Shown here one piece after another: positions 1 to 6,845 of a stretch of 8,904 nt of DNA. The stretch is from NCBI GenBank assembly GCA_005879435.1, contig VBKX01000260.1, positions 1-8,904 on the forward strand. The letters are read 5' to 3'. A model generated the notes under the pieces. The model did no database searches. It worked only from the letters and a program-made list of their open reading frames with translations, and was not told the origin of the DNA. The position numbers and the translations under genes were made by a program. The stretch's first letter is position 1. Every line of letters begins with the position of its first letter. Origin of the DNA: Deltaproteobacteria bacterium (GTDB taxonomy: Bacteria > Desulfobacterota > Binatia > UBA9968).

Positions 1-285
1 GAATTTCGCTCAACCGCCAAGCGCACTACAACGGGGAGTCGTCTCACTCGTTATTGCCGACGGAGTCTGCACGAAGAGGTGGTGGTCTAACGATGATTAC
101 GTATCGTGTCTTCGGTCTTCGCACGTGTCGGAAGCCGACGATCGCGAGCTAACTCCGCAATGGTGAAAAATGCGTCACGCGGAATATCATGGGCCTTCTG
201 CGAAATCATTCAGTGGATCTGTCGTCAAAATTGCTTGCACGATCTACTCTATTCGAGTACCTTGCGGGTTGCCAGCTTTTTTGCG
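1..285. other. Upstream region of mltD, no firm gene
   Basis: No gene is assigned here. The mltD reading frame stays open back to a GTG at 106 (60 extra codons), but that extension is not hydrophobic at its start and would bury the lipoprotein-like signal beginning at 286, so I treat it as non-coding or leader sequence. A 19-codon ORF (ATG at 93, stop at 150-152) has a purine-rich AGAGGTGG stretch roughly 9 bases upstream but resembles nothing I recognise. I see no tRNA-like fold and no good paired -35/-10 boxes. The promoter of mltD is presumably in this stretch or before the window. Confidence 0.4.
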
Positions 286-1698
286 ATGCGCGCATGCAAA
301 GAACATTTGGTCCTCTTGTGGGTAGTTACGGGGACTTTCGGATGTGCCTCCACTGAGCGGTTGTATCGTCCCTCGGTGAAACCTCCGGCCCAAATTCCCC
401 AGGCGCTCCGTCTCGAAAATAATCTTTCTCATGTAGCTGTCGATCCGTTGCTCCCGAATTTATCCTTGAGCGACATTAGCGATCCACCAATTGATCAAGA
501 GCAAAAGCCCGCCGTCGTCGAGCTAGATGTCAATCCGACCGGGTCGACGACCCCAATCCAACAAAACCCGGCACGCTCGATTAGTCGCGAGAAAACTGCG
601 CAACCCACCAATGCGGCGGCGTCAGCGCAACCCGAACCCGTTCTGCGCGCGGATAATCGCTTGTTGGAATTGTTGGACAAAGATTTCGATAAAGCAGTCC
701 AGCAATCCAATGAGCACCGACGGTTGCAGTTTTCTAAAGAAGTCATCGACAACGTCAAGGTGAGGCATTTTGTCGGCTACTATTCGACCACTGGGAGGAG
801 TCGCTTTCAGGGACTGCTGGGCCGCTCCGGAAAATACATGCCGATGATCGCGAAAGTGCTGAGCCAAGAGGGCTTGCCGGAGGAACTCGGTTATCTGGCA
901 TTGCTTGAAAGTGAGTTCGTCGTAAACACAACCTCGCGAAATGGCGCGGTGGGATTGTGGCAATTTGTTGCCGGCACCGCCCTGCGGTACGGTTTGCGAA
1001 TCGACGAGTGGGTCGATGAGCGGCGCGATCCGGTCAAGTCGACCCGGGCCGCTGCCGCTTATCTCAAAGACCTGCACAACCGCTATGGCCGCTGGTATCT
1101 GGCAACTGCGGCGTATAACGCCGGACCGGGAACCATCGACAAAGCGTTACAGCAGAGCGGCGCGAGGGATTTCTGGAACATCAAAGCAAAAGCGCAACTC
1201 AGCGATGAAACGCGCAACTTCGTGCCAAAGTTCGTCGCGATAGCGCTGATTGCGATGGATCCAAAAAAATACGGTTTGGATAACGTCGTCTATGAAAAGC
1301 CGTTGGATTATGAAGAAGTGGAACTTGACGCTCCCATGAAGCTTGCGATCCTCGCAAAGTCGGCGGAAACGGATGTTTCGAGCGTACGAAATCTAAATCC
1401 TGCGTTACTGCGCGACTCGACACCGCCAGGTGAGCCGGGTTTTCGGGTAAATCTACCGGTGGAAAATGCTTCGATGTTTCTCGCAAAATCCAGCGAGAAG
1501 GCGCTCGAGAAAGACGTCGAACCGGCGCGAGTCGTCATGCACGAGGTGAAAAGGGGCGACACGCTTTTCTCCATCGCCCGACGATATGGCCTCGAAGTAA
1601 GCGCCTTGATGGATTTCAATGGCCTGACCACCTCACGAGTGCGGATCGGCCAGAAGCTGAAGATCCTGCTGGAAGGTTTGCGCGGGGTGTTGCGCTAA
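286..1698 (+). CDS. mltD: Membrane-bound lytic murein transglycosylase D-like lipoprotein (SLT + LysM)
   Basis: Predicted to cleave the MurNAc-GlcNAc bond of peptidoglycan with formation of a 1,6-anhydro ring, acting in the periplasm from the outer membrane. From the ATG at 286 the protein has 470 residues, close to E. coli MltD (452). Residues 1-20 form a short signal sequence (basic start, then LVLLWVV) ending in GTFGC followed by AST, so Cys20 is a candidate lipidated residue; the -3 Thr and -2 Phe make the lipobox atypical. A polar, Pro/Gln-rich linker follows. The SLT domain spans roughly 160-330, with catalytic Glu208 in LLESEF, then GAVGLWQF and AYNAGPG. A degenerate stretch (LNPALLRD...PPGEPGFRV) precedes one clear LysM domain at about 419-463 (VKRGDTLFSIARRYG). 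The start is uncertain: the frame is open to a GTG at 106, and no Shine-Dalgarno stands before 286. I chose 286 because it gives the signal peptide. The gene is convergent with gltA, with 5 bases between stops. Confidence 0.88.
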   Translation: MRACKEHLVLLWVVTGTFGCASTERLYRPSVKPPAQIPQALRLENNLSHVAVDPLLPNLSLSDISDPPIDQEQKPAVVELDVNPTGSTTPIQQNPARSISREKTAQPTNAAASAQPEPVLRADNRLLELLDKDFDKAVQQSNEHRRLQFSKEVIDNVKVRHFVGYYSTTGRSRFQGLLGRSGKYMPMIAKVLSQEGLPEELGYLALLESEFVVNTTSRNGAVGLWQFVAGTALRYGLRIDEWVDERRDPVKSTRAAAAYLKDLHNRYGRWYLATAAYNAGPGTIDKALQQSGARDFWNIKAKAQLSDETRNFVPKFVAIALIAMDPKKYGLDNVVYEKPLDYEEVELDAPMKLAILAKSAETDVSSVRNLNPALLRDSTPPGEPGFRVNLPVENASMFLAKSSEKALEKDVEPARVVMHEVKRGDTLFSIARRYGLEVSALMDFNGLTTSRVRIGQKLKILLEGLRGVLR

Positions 1699-1703
1699 GT
1701 CGC

Positions 1704-2871
1704 TTACGAACGCTTGTTCATCGGGACGTAATCGCGTATTTCCGCACCCAGATAAACCTGCTTCGGACGGGCTAATTTCTGATCCGGATCGGTCAACAAT
1801 GTCCTCTGGAAATCCCATAGCTTGATAGATGATTCCGGAATAAAAATCGACATTGGGATAGAGCTTACGTTTGATGAAGTAGTCATCGGACAGAGCGATC
1901 CGTTCGAGCTCCAAGGCGATATCGAGCAAAGGATTGCGTCCTTTGACTTCGAAAACTTGGTCGGCGACCTGCTTGATGATTTTCGCGCGCGGATCGTAGT
2001 TCTTGTAAACACGATGGCCAAAGCCCATGAGCCGGCCTTCTCCGCCTTTTACCTTTTTTATAAACTCAGGAACTCTGTCTTTCGAGCCGATCTCCATGAG
2101 CATCCTGAGAACGGCTTCATTGGCACCGCCGTGCAGCGGTCCATACAGCGCGGCCGCCGCGGCGGCGACTGCGGAATAGGGATCGACCTGCGAGCTTCCA
2201 ACCCCGCGCATCGCGTTGGTGCTGCAGTTCTGCTCGTGGTCAGCATGCAGGATAAAAAGAAGCATGTTGAGAAAGTTGCCGGTATAGCTCAAATCATTGT
2301 CTGGATAGGAGTACGGCAAGCCCCGACTATGCCGATAGGCGAAGGCCGCCAGCGTCGGCATCTTGCTGATCAATCGGTAGGTCTGATCATGGCGCGACTT
2401 GACGTCGAAAATCTTCTTGGCCTCGGGATAGAACGTCGACAGCGCGCCCACGGTGCTGAGCAAGATTCCCATGGGATGGGCATCATGATGAAAACCGTCG
2501 ATAAGTTTTTTAATGTTTTCATGAATGATCGAGTGGTACGTGATGTTGTGCGTCCAGTCTTCAAGCTCCGCTTTGTTCGGCAACTCGCCGTAGAGTATCA
2601 AATAAGCGGTTTCTAAATAGGTGCTTTTTTCAGCGATCTGCTCGATCGGATAACCGCGGTAACGAAGGATCCCGTTGTCCCCATCGATATAGGTAATCTT
2701 GCTCTGGCACGACGCGGTATTCATGAAGCCCGGGTCGTAACTGACGATACCTTCTTCCTCGTTGACCCTGATTTGGAAAAGATCCGTCGCCTTAATGGCA
2801 CCGTTTTTTATCGGAATCTCGTACTGTTTGCCGGTTCGATTGTCGGTAATCGTCAGTGTCTCTGCGGCCAT
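1704..2871 (-). pseudogene. gltA: Citrate synthase, disrupted by an internal frameshifting deletion near the 3' end
   Basis: Citrate synthase condenses oxaloacetate and acetyl-CoA into citrate, the entry step of the TCA cycle. From the ATG at 2871 (AAAGG about 8 bases upstream) the frame matches type II citrate synthase for 357 residues. It keeps the catalytic residues His247 (GPLHGGANE), His286 (GFGHRVY) and Asp342 (NVDFYSG), equivalent to E. coli His264, His305 and Asp362, plus HADHEQNCST. After GFPED (GAC at 1803-1801) the family expects about 20 codons containing the RTVGW block, whose Arg binds citrate. They are absent. The family C-terminus (LLTDPDQKLARPKQVYLG...VPMNKRS) resumes in the next frame and stops at 1706-1704. 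Read literally, the original frame runs on with unrelated residues to 1633, giving a 412-residue product that overlaps mltD. The loss fits 3k-1 bases, about 59. It could be a true mutation or an assembly or sequencing error; the otherwise perfect conservation means the lesion is recent or artefactual. Confidence 0.9.
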
Positions 2872-2912
2872 GGGTTCTACCTTTCAATTCTACCGTTTTA
2901 CGTCTGTTTTTC

Positions 2913-2941
2913 CTTTTAGACCATCCCTATGCGCCGGTCAA
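2913..2941 (-). promoter_or_regulatory. Candidate sigma70-type promoter for gltA
   Basis: On the minus strand a TTGACC box (2941-2936) is followed after 17 bases by TAAAAG (2918-2913). This matches five of six -35 positions and four of six -10 positions at ideal spacing. It starts just after the sixA stop (2949) and would give a leader of about 35 bases before the gltA ATG at 2871. It would let gltA be transcribed independently of sixA. It is a consensus match by eye only. Confidence 0.4.
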
Positions 2942-2948
2942 CTCCGGG

Positions 2949-3407
2949 TCAAATTCTCGGTTGCGGCAGCGTCCAATCGATGCTCCATCGATCGCTGACT
3001 CTGCGGCAGCAAACCATCGTTGCCGGTAAAAATTCAACCACGGCGCGATCCGGGTCACCATGGATCAATAGACTCGTCAAACGATTCAGATAGGGCAAAT
3101 GGCCTACCAGCAAGATCGATTGTTGGGCGATGTCAAGCTCGGCTTTGACAATCGCCGGATCGTCTTCCGGCAATAAACCGGAGTGCTGTTCCACACGCAC
3201 AGAAGACGAGAGCACCTTGGCAAATAATTCTGCGGTCTGTTTCGCCCGCAGAATTCCTGAGTGATAGATCCCGGCGACATGGACCCTGCGATCGAGCGCC
3301 AAACGGGCGATCCGTTCAACCGCTTGGCGCCCTTTCTGAGAGAGCGGACGCTCGGAATTTTCCGCTGCGGAGAGCGCCTCTCCGTGCCGAACCAAATAAA
3401 CAATCAT
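2949..3407 (-). CDS. sixA: SixA-like phosphohistidine phosphatase (histidine phosphatase superfamily)
   Basis: A cytoplasmic phosphatase of the RHG (phosphoglycerate mutase-like) fold; E. coli SixA removes phosphate from phosphohistidine on HPt/PTS-type proteins. The 152 residues compare with 161 in E. coli. The N-terminus MIVYLVRHGEA carries the RHG motif at 7-9, with His8 as the expected phospho-acceptor. The family segment HSGILRAKQTAE at 49-60 supplies Arg54, and LLVGHLPYLNRL holds the second His at 103. There is no signal peptide or membrane segment. The ATG at 3407 lacks a clear Shine-Dalgarno, but starting directly before the RHG strand is typical of SixA, so the start is well placed. 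It lies 77 bases upstream of gltA on the same strand and is divergent from gltL. No histidine kinase or HPt gene is visible nearby, so its partner is unknown. A general small-molecule phosphatase of the same superfamily is the alternative. Confidence 0.85.
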   Translation of the reverse strand: MIVYLVRHGEALSAAENSERPLSQKGRQAVERIARLALDRRVHVAGIYHSGILRAKQTAELFAKVLSSSVRVEQHSGLLPEDDPAIVKAELDIAQQSILLVGHLPYLNRLTSLLIHGDPDRAVVEFLPATMVCCRRVSDRWSIDWTLPQPRI

Positions 3408-3531
3408 AACTGGCTTAGGGCCGGCTCCGGGTGATCGGAGTCCAGCGGCGAATCTGCGCCTGGTGGCATTGCCGCGAGCGCGAGTCGTCGGTGACCGCTC
3501 ACGTTCAAGCGACCAATTCGTTTCGTCGTGG

Positions 3532-3559
3532 TTGCAAAAAGCAGTTGTTCATATAGTAT
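3532..3559 (+). promoter_or_regulatory. Candidate promoter for the gltLIJK operon
   Basis: In the 200-bp divergent gap a TTGCAA box (3532-3537) is followed by overlapping -10 candidates TATAGT (3552-3557, five of six consensus bases but only 14 bases of spacing) and TAGTAT (3554-3559, four of six with 16-base spacing). A second copy of the self-complementary TTGCAA lies at 3573-3578. Transcription from here would begin near 3564, leaving a leader of about 43 bases. The match is modest. The rest of 3408-3607 shows only a weak 5-bp hairpin (3425-3440) before sixA. Confidence 0.33.
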
Positions 3560-3607
3560 GCCGATCAGTAATTTGCAATCCAGTTACGCGGCGCGCGTTC
3601 GGTAACC

Positions 3608-4336
3608 GTGATCGAGTTTCGCAAGGTCAATAAGTGGTTCGGCTCGCTTCACGTCCTAGAGGACATCGATCTCACCATCGAGGCGGGAAAAGTAGTTGTC
3701 GTCTGCGGCCCGAGCGGTAGCGGCAAAAGCACTCTTATCCGCTGCATCAACCGACTCGAAACGATCCAATCCGGCGATATCATCGTGGACGGCTCGTCGT
3801 TGTCCGATGCCAAGCTGGACACCGTGAAGTTGCGCACCGAAGTCGGCATGGTCTTCCAGTCATTTAATCTTTATCCGCATATGACCGTGCTGCGAAACAT
3901 CACGTTGGCGCCGGTCAAAGTGAAGCATGTGTCCCCGGCCGAAGCCGAAAAAATCGCCGCCGTGCTATTGGAACGGGTGGGCATTCCCGACAAATCTCAG
4001 GCTTATCCGGCCAATCTTTCGGGAGGCCAGCAGCAGCGCGTCGCCATCGCCCGCGCTCTAGCGATGAAGCCCAAAATCATGCTATTTGATGAGCCGACGT
4101 CGGCGCTCGATCCGGAGATGATCAACGAAGTACTGGAGGTCATGACCGACCTTGCGCGCGACGGCATGACGATGGTCGTCGTCACGCATGAAATGGGCTT
4201 TGCTCGGCGGGTGGCGCACCGGATCGTATTTATGGACCAGGGACGCATCGTCGAGGCCAACGAACCGGAAAAATTCTTCGCCGCCCCCGAATCGGCTCGC
4301 GCGCAACAATTCTTAAGCAAGATTCTTTCGCATTGA
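3608..4336 (+). CDS. gltL: Glutamate/aspartate-type amino acid ABC transporter, ATP-binding subunit
   Basis: Cytoplasmic ATPase that powers uptake through GltJ/GltK. The 242-residue protein has every expected motif: Walker A GPSGSGKST at 34-42, Q-loop FQSFNLYPHM at 83-92, ABC signature LSGGQQQRVAIARAL from 137, Walker B IMLFDEP from 157, D-loop SALDPEMINEVL, and H-loop His194 in VTHEMGFARRVA. The resemblance to E. coli GltL/GlnQ is close throughout, and the length is normal for the polar amino acid transporter (PAAT) family. The start is GTG at 3608 with only a weak ribosome site; MIEFRKVNKWFG is the usual family N-terminus, so I keep it. It is the first gene of the operon, 10 bases before gltI, whereas E. 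coli places gltL last. The family assignment is firm; the exact substrate is inferred from GltI. Confidence 0.94.
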   Translation: MIEFRKVNKWFGSLHVLEDIDLTIEAGKVVVVCGPSGSGKSTLIRCINRLETIQSGDIIVDGSSLSDAKLDTVKLRTEVGMVFQSFNLYPHMTVLRNITLAPVKVKHVSPAEAEKIAAVLLERVGIPDKSQAYPANLSGGQQQRVAIARALAMKPKIMLFDEPTSALDPEMINEVLEVMTDLARDGMTMVVVTHEMGFARRVAHRIVFMDQGRIVEANEPEKFFAAPESARAQQFLSKILSH

Positions 4337-4346
4337 GGAGAGCGAC

Positions 4347-5204
4347 ATGAAACGAAGGTTTTGCTTCTGGCTCATCGTTCTGCTTTGCATTTCAATCGCT
4401 GATCTCAGCCGCGCCGAAACAACGCTTGAAAAGATCGATAAGAGCGGCACGTTGATCATCGGCACGCGCACCGGCTCGCCGCCCTTTGCTTACGTCAATA
4501 AGAATAATGAATGGGTCGGCTTTTCCATCGACCTTGTCGAGAAAGCGATCCTGCCGGTGCTCAACAAAAAGCTCAACAAGCAAATCAAATTGGAAAAAAA
4601 GGAATCCGCACCGCAGACGCGCATTCCGTTGCTGCAATCCAACGCCGTCGATCTGATCGCCGAGACGATGACCGACACGCAATCGCGCCGCGACAATGTT
4701 GATTTCAGCCTCACCTTCTTTGTTACCGGTGCTCAGTTTTTGGTTAAGAAGGGAGGTGCGATAAAAGGCATTCAAACTATCGCAGGCAAACGAATCGCCG
4801 CACAGCAAGGCTCCACCAACGCCAAAATCATTCGAGAGCGCGTGCCGAGCGCAAAGCTTCTCGAATTTCCCGACCAGCCCGCGGCGTTCCAGGCATTGGC
4901 GCAAGGACAGGTGCAAGCCTACACGAACGACGGTATTCAGCTTGCCGGTTTGAAGGCCAAAGCGCCCAAACCGGATGACTGGGCCGGGGTCGGCGAATTT
5001 TTTTCTTATGAGCCTTACGGGATAGCCATGCGCAAGAACGATTCTGACTTTCGCCAGGCGGTTAACGTTGGCTTGATGGACGCCCTCGCCTCTAATCTTT
5101 ACTTTGAAATCTACGACAAGTGGTTCGGCCCCAAAGGCGAAGTGCCCTATCCGCTGTTGCCGGAAACCAAACGCTTCCTGCAAATGCAAGTCGTTCCGAA
5201 GTAA
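4347..5204 (+). CDS. gltI: Periplasmic amino acid-binding protein, glutamate/aspartate type (SBP_bac_3)
   Basis: Periplasmic receptor that delivers an amino acid to GltJ/GltK. It has 285 residues. A signal peptide occupies 1-23 (MKRR, then a hydrophobic core, ending SRA before ETTLEKI), so the mature form is about 262 residues. Two alpha/beta lobes follow, with the family start GTLIIGTRTGSPPFAYV and VGFSIDL. Candidate ligand residues are Arg114 (SRRDNVDFS, which normally holds the alpha-carboxylate), the QQGST loop at 153-157, and Asp195 in YTNDG (amino group). The stretches FFVTGAQFLVKKGG, KAPKPDDW and the C-terminal DKWFGP resemble E. coli GltI (DEBP) more than HisJ or GlnH, which is why I favour glutamate/aspartate; a related amino acid remains possible. 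A clear GAGGAG ribosome site precedes the ATG at 4347, 10 bases after gltL. A hairpin covers its stop codon (see 5201-5228). Confidence 0.9.
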   Translation: MKRRFCFWLIVLLCISIADLSRAETTLEKIDKSGTLIIGTRTGSPPFAYVNKNNEWVGFSIDLVEKAILPVLNKKLNKQIKLEKKESAPQTRIPLLQSNAVDLIAETMTDTQSRRDNVDFSLTFFVTGAQFLVKKGGAIKGIQTIAGKRIAAQQGSTNAKIIRERVPSAKLLEFPDQPAAFQALAQGQVQAYTNDGIQLAGLKAKAPKPDDWAGVGEFFSYEPYGIAMRKNDSDFRQAVNVGLMDALASNLYFEIYDKWFGPKGEVPYPLLPETKRFLQMQVVPK

Positions 5205-5228
5205 CGGCACGGCAGGCCGTGACGTTAC
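5201..5228 (+). promoter_or_regulatory. Imperfect hairpin over the gltI stop codon, probable mRNA 3'-end stabiliser
   Basis: Bases 5201-5206 (GTAACG) pair with 5223-5228 (CGTTAC), and 5208-5212 (CACGG) pair with 5217-5221 (CCGTG). The only interruption is a G/A mismatch (5207 and 5222) around a 4-base CAGG loop, so 11 of 12 positions pair. The structure includes the gltI TAA at 5202-5204. No run of T follows, so it is not a classical intrinsic terminator. By analogy with hairpins after binding-protein genes such as malE, it may block 3' decay so that binding protein is made in excess of the permeases. That role is inferred. Confidence 0.6.
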
Positions 5229-5270
5229 CCATCTCCCCCGATATTTAGTGCCAGATGCTTGTGCCTTTGA

Positions 5271-5996
5271 ATGAATTACCAATTGAACTGGAGCATTCTT
5301 TGGAGCGGACAGACCGGTGGATGGCTTCTTAACGGCCTTCTGACCACTCTCGAAATTTCTTCCCTTGCCTGGTTGCTCGCGTTAACCCTGGGAAACGTTG
5401 CCGGCGCTCTTCGTACCGCACCGATACCCCCGTTTCGTTGGCTCGCTTCGGCGTATGTGGAATTCTTCCGCAACGTGCCGTTGCTCGTCTGGATGTTTTT
5501 TTGGTATTTCGGCATGCCACCGCTGCTGCCGCAAGCCCTACAGGATTGGCTGCTGGACCACGGCGCGGAATTTTGGGCCGGCGTGTGCGCATTGGGCGTT
5601 TATCACGGCGCACGTTTTTCCGAAGTGATTCGCTCCGGCATTCAATCGATTCCGAAGACGCAATTTGAAGCCGCGCACTCCACTGGACTCACGGTGTGGC
5701 AAACCTATCGCTTGATCATCGTCCCCATCGCGCTCCGCCTAATCATTCCGCCGGCCACTAATGAAACTCTCAATCTAATAAAGAACTCATCGGTCGCCCT
5801 GACCATCGGCGTCGCTGAATTAACTTTCCAAACCCGTCAAATTGAAACCTACACAGCCAAAGCATTCGAAGCGTTGGCCGCGGGAACGGTCGTTTATTTA
5901 GTGCTCTGCCTCGCCATCTCCACTTTGATGGCGGTGGTCGAGCGGCGCGTGGCGATTCCCGGCATGATCGCGCAAGGCAATGCCAGTGAGTTTTGA
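5271..5996 (+). CDS. gltJ: Amino acid ABC transporter permease, GltJ type
   Basis: Inner-membrane subunit that forms the channel with GltK. It has 241 residues (E. coli GltJ has 246). Membrane segments are predicted near 18-47, 57-80, 101-115, 150-165 and 203-222. The conserved YVEFFRNVPLLVWMFFWYFGMPPLLP block is at about 62-87. The cytoplasmic EAA loop that docks the ATPase reads EAAHSTGLT from 133, followed by RLIIVPIALRLIIPP. The opening (NYQLNWSIL) and ending (VERRVAIPGM) also match GltJ. An in-frame TGA immediately precedes the ATG at 5271, so the protein cannot begin earlier; the ribosome site is weak. The 66-base gap after gltI holds the hairpin and is the longest in the operon. The GltJ assignment over other PAAT permeases is good but depends on remembered similarity. 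Confidence 0.91.
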   Translation: MNYQLNWSILWSGQTGGWLLNGLLTTLEISSLAWLLALTLGNVAGALRTAPIPPFRWLASAYVEFFRNVPLLVWMFFWYFGMPPLLPQALQDWLLDHGAEFWAGVCALGVYHGARFSEVIRSGIQSIPKTQFEAAHSTGLTVWQTYRLIIVPIALRLIIPPATNETLNLIKNSSVALTIGVAELTFQTRQIETYTAKAFEALAAGTVVYLVLCLAISTLMAVVERRVAIPGMIAQGNASEF

Positions 5997-5998
5997 CG

Positions 5999-6679
5999 AT
6001 GGACTTTCAAGTCATCTTCAATAACTTCCGCTTTCTGATCCTTCAAGGTTTTTTCGGCTTCGGGACATTTGCCGGCGGCACTCTGCGTCTGGCGCTGCCG
6101 GCCATTGTCCTCGGTTTCATTCTCGGCACGTTCATCGGACTGGCGCGTTTGGCGCGCTCGCGGTGGATCCATTGGCCAGCGCGGATCTACGTGGAATTCT
6201 TTCGCGGCGTCCCTCTGGTCATGGTGATATTCTGGTTTTGGTTCATCATTCCCGCCCTCACCGGTAAATCGCTGCCGGAATATGCCGTCGCGCTAACCGC
6301 TTTCGTGATATTCGAGGCTGCCTATCTAGCCGAAATCGTGCGCGCTGGAATTCAATCGGTGCCGCGCGGACAAATCGAAGCCGCCACCGCCACTGGCCTC
6401 TCCCGCGCTCAACTGATGCGACATGTCGTCTTGCCGCAAGCCTTGCGCAATATGATTCCCGCCCTTGTGACGCAATTCATCGTATTGCTCAAAGACACCT
6501 CGCTGGCGTCGATCATCGGTTACGTCGACCTCACCAAAGCCGCTCAGATCGTCAATAATCGGGAAATTCGCCCGTTTGAGCTGTACCTATTTATAGCGCT
6601 GATCTATTGGCTGTGTAGCTATAGCATGTCGCGATACACGCGCCGTTGGGAAAATCGTTTGAGTCCGAGTCCATCTTGA
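5999..6679 (+). CDS. gltK: Amino acid ABC transporter permease, GltK type
   Basis: Second inner-membrane channel subunit. From the ATG at 5999 it has 226 residues (E. coli GltK has 224). Segments that look membrane-embedded lie near 12-50, 62-86, 97-115, 145-165 and 194-212. The FFRGVPLVMVIFWFW block (68-82) and the EAA loop (EAATATGLS from 127, then HVVLPQALRNMIP) are typical, and FEAAYLAEIVRAGIQSVPRGQ is nearly standard for the family. A TTG at 5993, two codons earlier, would overlap the gltJ stop by four bases. ATG is preferred, which leaves a 2-base gap; either way translation is likely coupled to gltJ. The C-terminus ends in a short Ser/Pro tail. No terminator hairpin with a T-run follows. 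Confidence 0.91.
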   Translation: MDFQVIFNNFRFLILQGFFGFGTFAGGTLRLALPAIVLGFILGTFIGLARLARSRWIHWPARIYVEFFRGVPLVMVIFWFWFIIPALTGKSLPEYAVALTAFVIFEAAYLAEIVRAGIQSVPRGQIEAATATGLSRAQLMRHVVLPQALRNMIPALVTQFIVLLKDTSLASIIGYVDLTKAAQIVNNREIRPFELYLFIALIYWLCSYSMSRYTRRWENRLSPSPS

Positions 6680-6696
6680 AACATGCGCGACCCAAA

Positions 6697-6713
6697 TTAA
6701 CCGTTGCTTAACC
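6697..6713 (+). repeat. Two TTAACC direct repeats one helical turn apart
   Basis: TTAACC occurs at 6697-6702 and again at 6708-6713, an 11-base period, about 20 bases upstream of the candidate -35 box at 6734. An inverted partial copy (GGGTT, 6721-6725) lies just after. Same-face spacing next to a promoter suggests an operator or activator site, but six-base repeats can arise by chance. Confidence 0.3.
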
Positions 6714-6733
6714 ATAATAAGGGTTCGTTTGGA

Positions 6734-6763
6734 TTGACGGTTTCGACGGCCGTGCGCTACAGT
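6734..6763 (+). promoter_or_regulatory. Candidate promoter for the cyclodeaminase-sthA pair
   Basis: TTGACG (6734-6739, five of six) is followed after 18 bases by TACAGT (6758-6763, four of six). It lies in the 166-base gap between gltK and the next gene and would give a leader of about 75 bases before the ATG at 6846. This supports the last two genes having their own promoter in addition to any read-through from the transporter operon. Confidence 0.4.
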
Positions 6764-6845
6764 TAGTAGATATACAAGCGCACGTCCCCCCACGATCATC
6801 GCGCATCGAAGTCGAAGTGTCTACGCGAATTCCTTGCGACCCACT

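Noticed and set aside
93..152. Nineteen-codon ORF with a purine-rich stretch upstream
   Set aside because: Too short to judge, no recognisable product, and no sign of a leader-peptide pattern or attenuator after it.
106..285. 60-codon in-frame extension of mltD from GTG at 106
   Set aside because: It would place the lipoprotein-like signal in the interior of the protein, is Arg/Ser-rich without family similarity, and has no better ribosome site than the ATG at 286.
1633..1703. Extension of gltA into the mltD 3' end as a real alternative C-terminus
   Set aside because: The family C-terminus is present in the neighbouring frame and ends at 1704, so the extension is the consequence of the frameshift.
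1704..1738. TTACG...CGTAA inverted repeat at the end of gltA
   Set aside because: Five pairs with a loop of about 20 bases; too weak for a terminator.
1822..2616. Long plus-strand ORF (264 codons) opposite gltA
   Set aside because: It is antisense to strongly conserved citrate synthase sequence, and its translation resembles no family; it is a frame shadow.
3425..3440. Small inverted repeat CTCCG/CGGAG upstream of sixA
   Set aside because: Only five pairs with a six-base loop and no T-run; expected by chance at this GC content.
4392..5282. Minus-strand ORF of 296 codons opposite gltI
   Set aside because: It lies wholly across gltI, which has a ribosome site, signal peptide and clear family match; the antisense translation has no recognisable domain.
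6710..6725. AACC...GGTT inverted repeat after gltK as a terminator
   Set aside because: The stem is only four pairs and AT-flanked, and no T-run follows, so it cannot be supported as a terminator.
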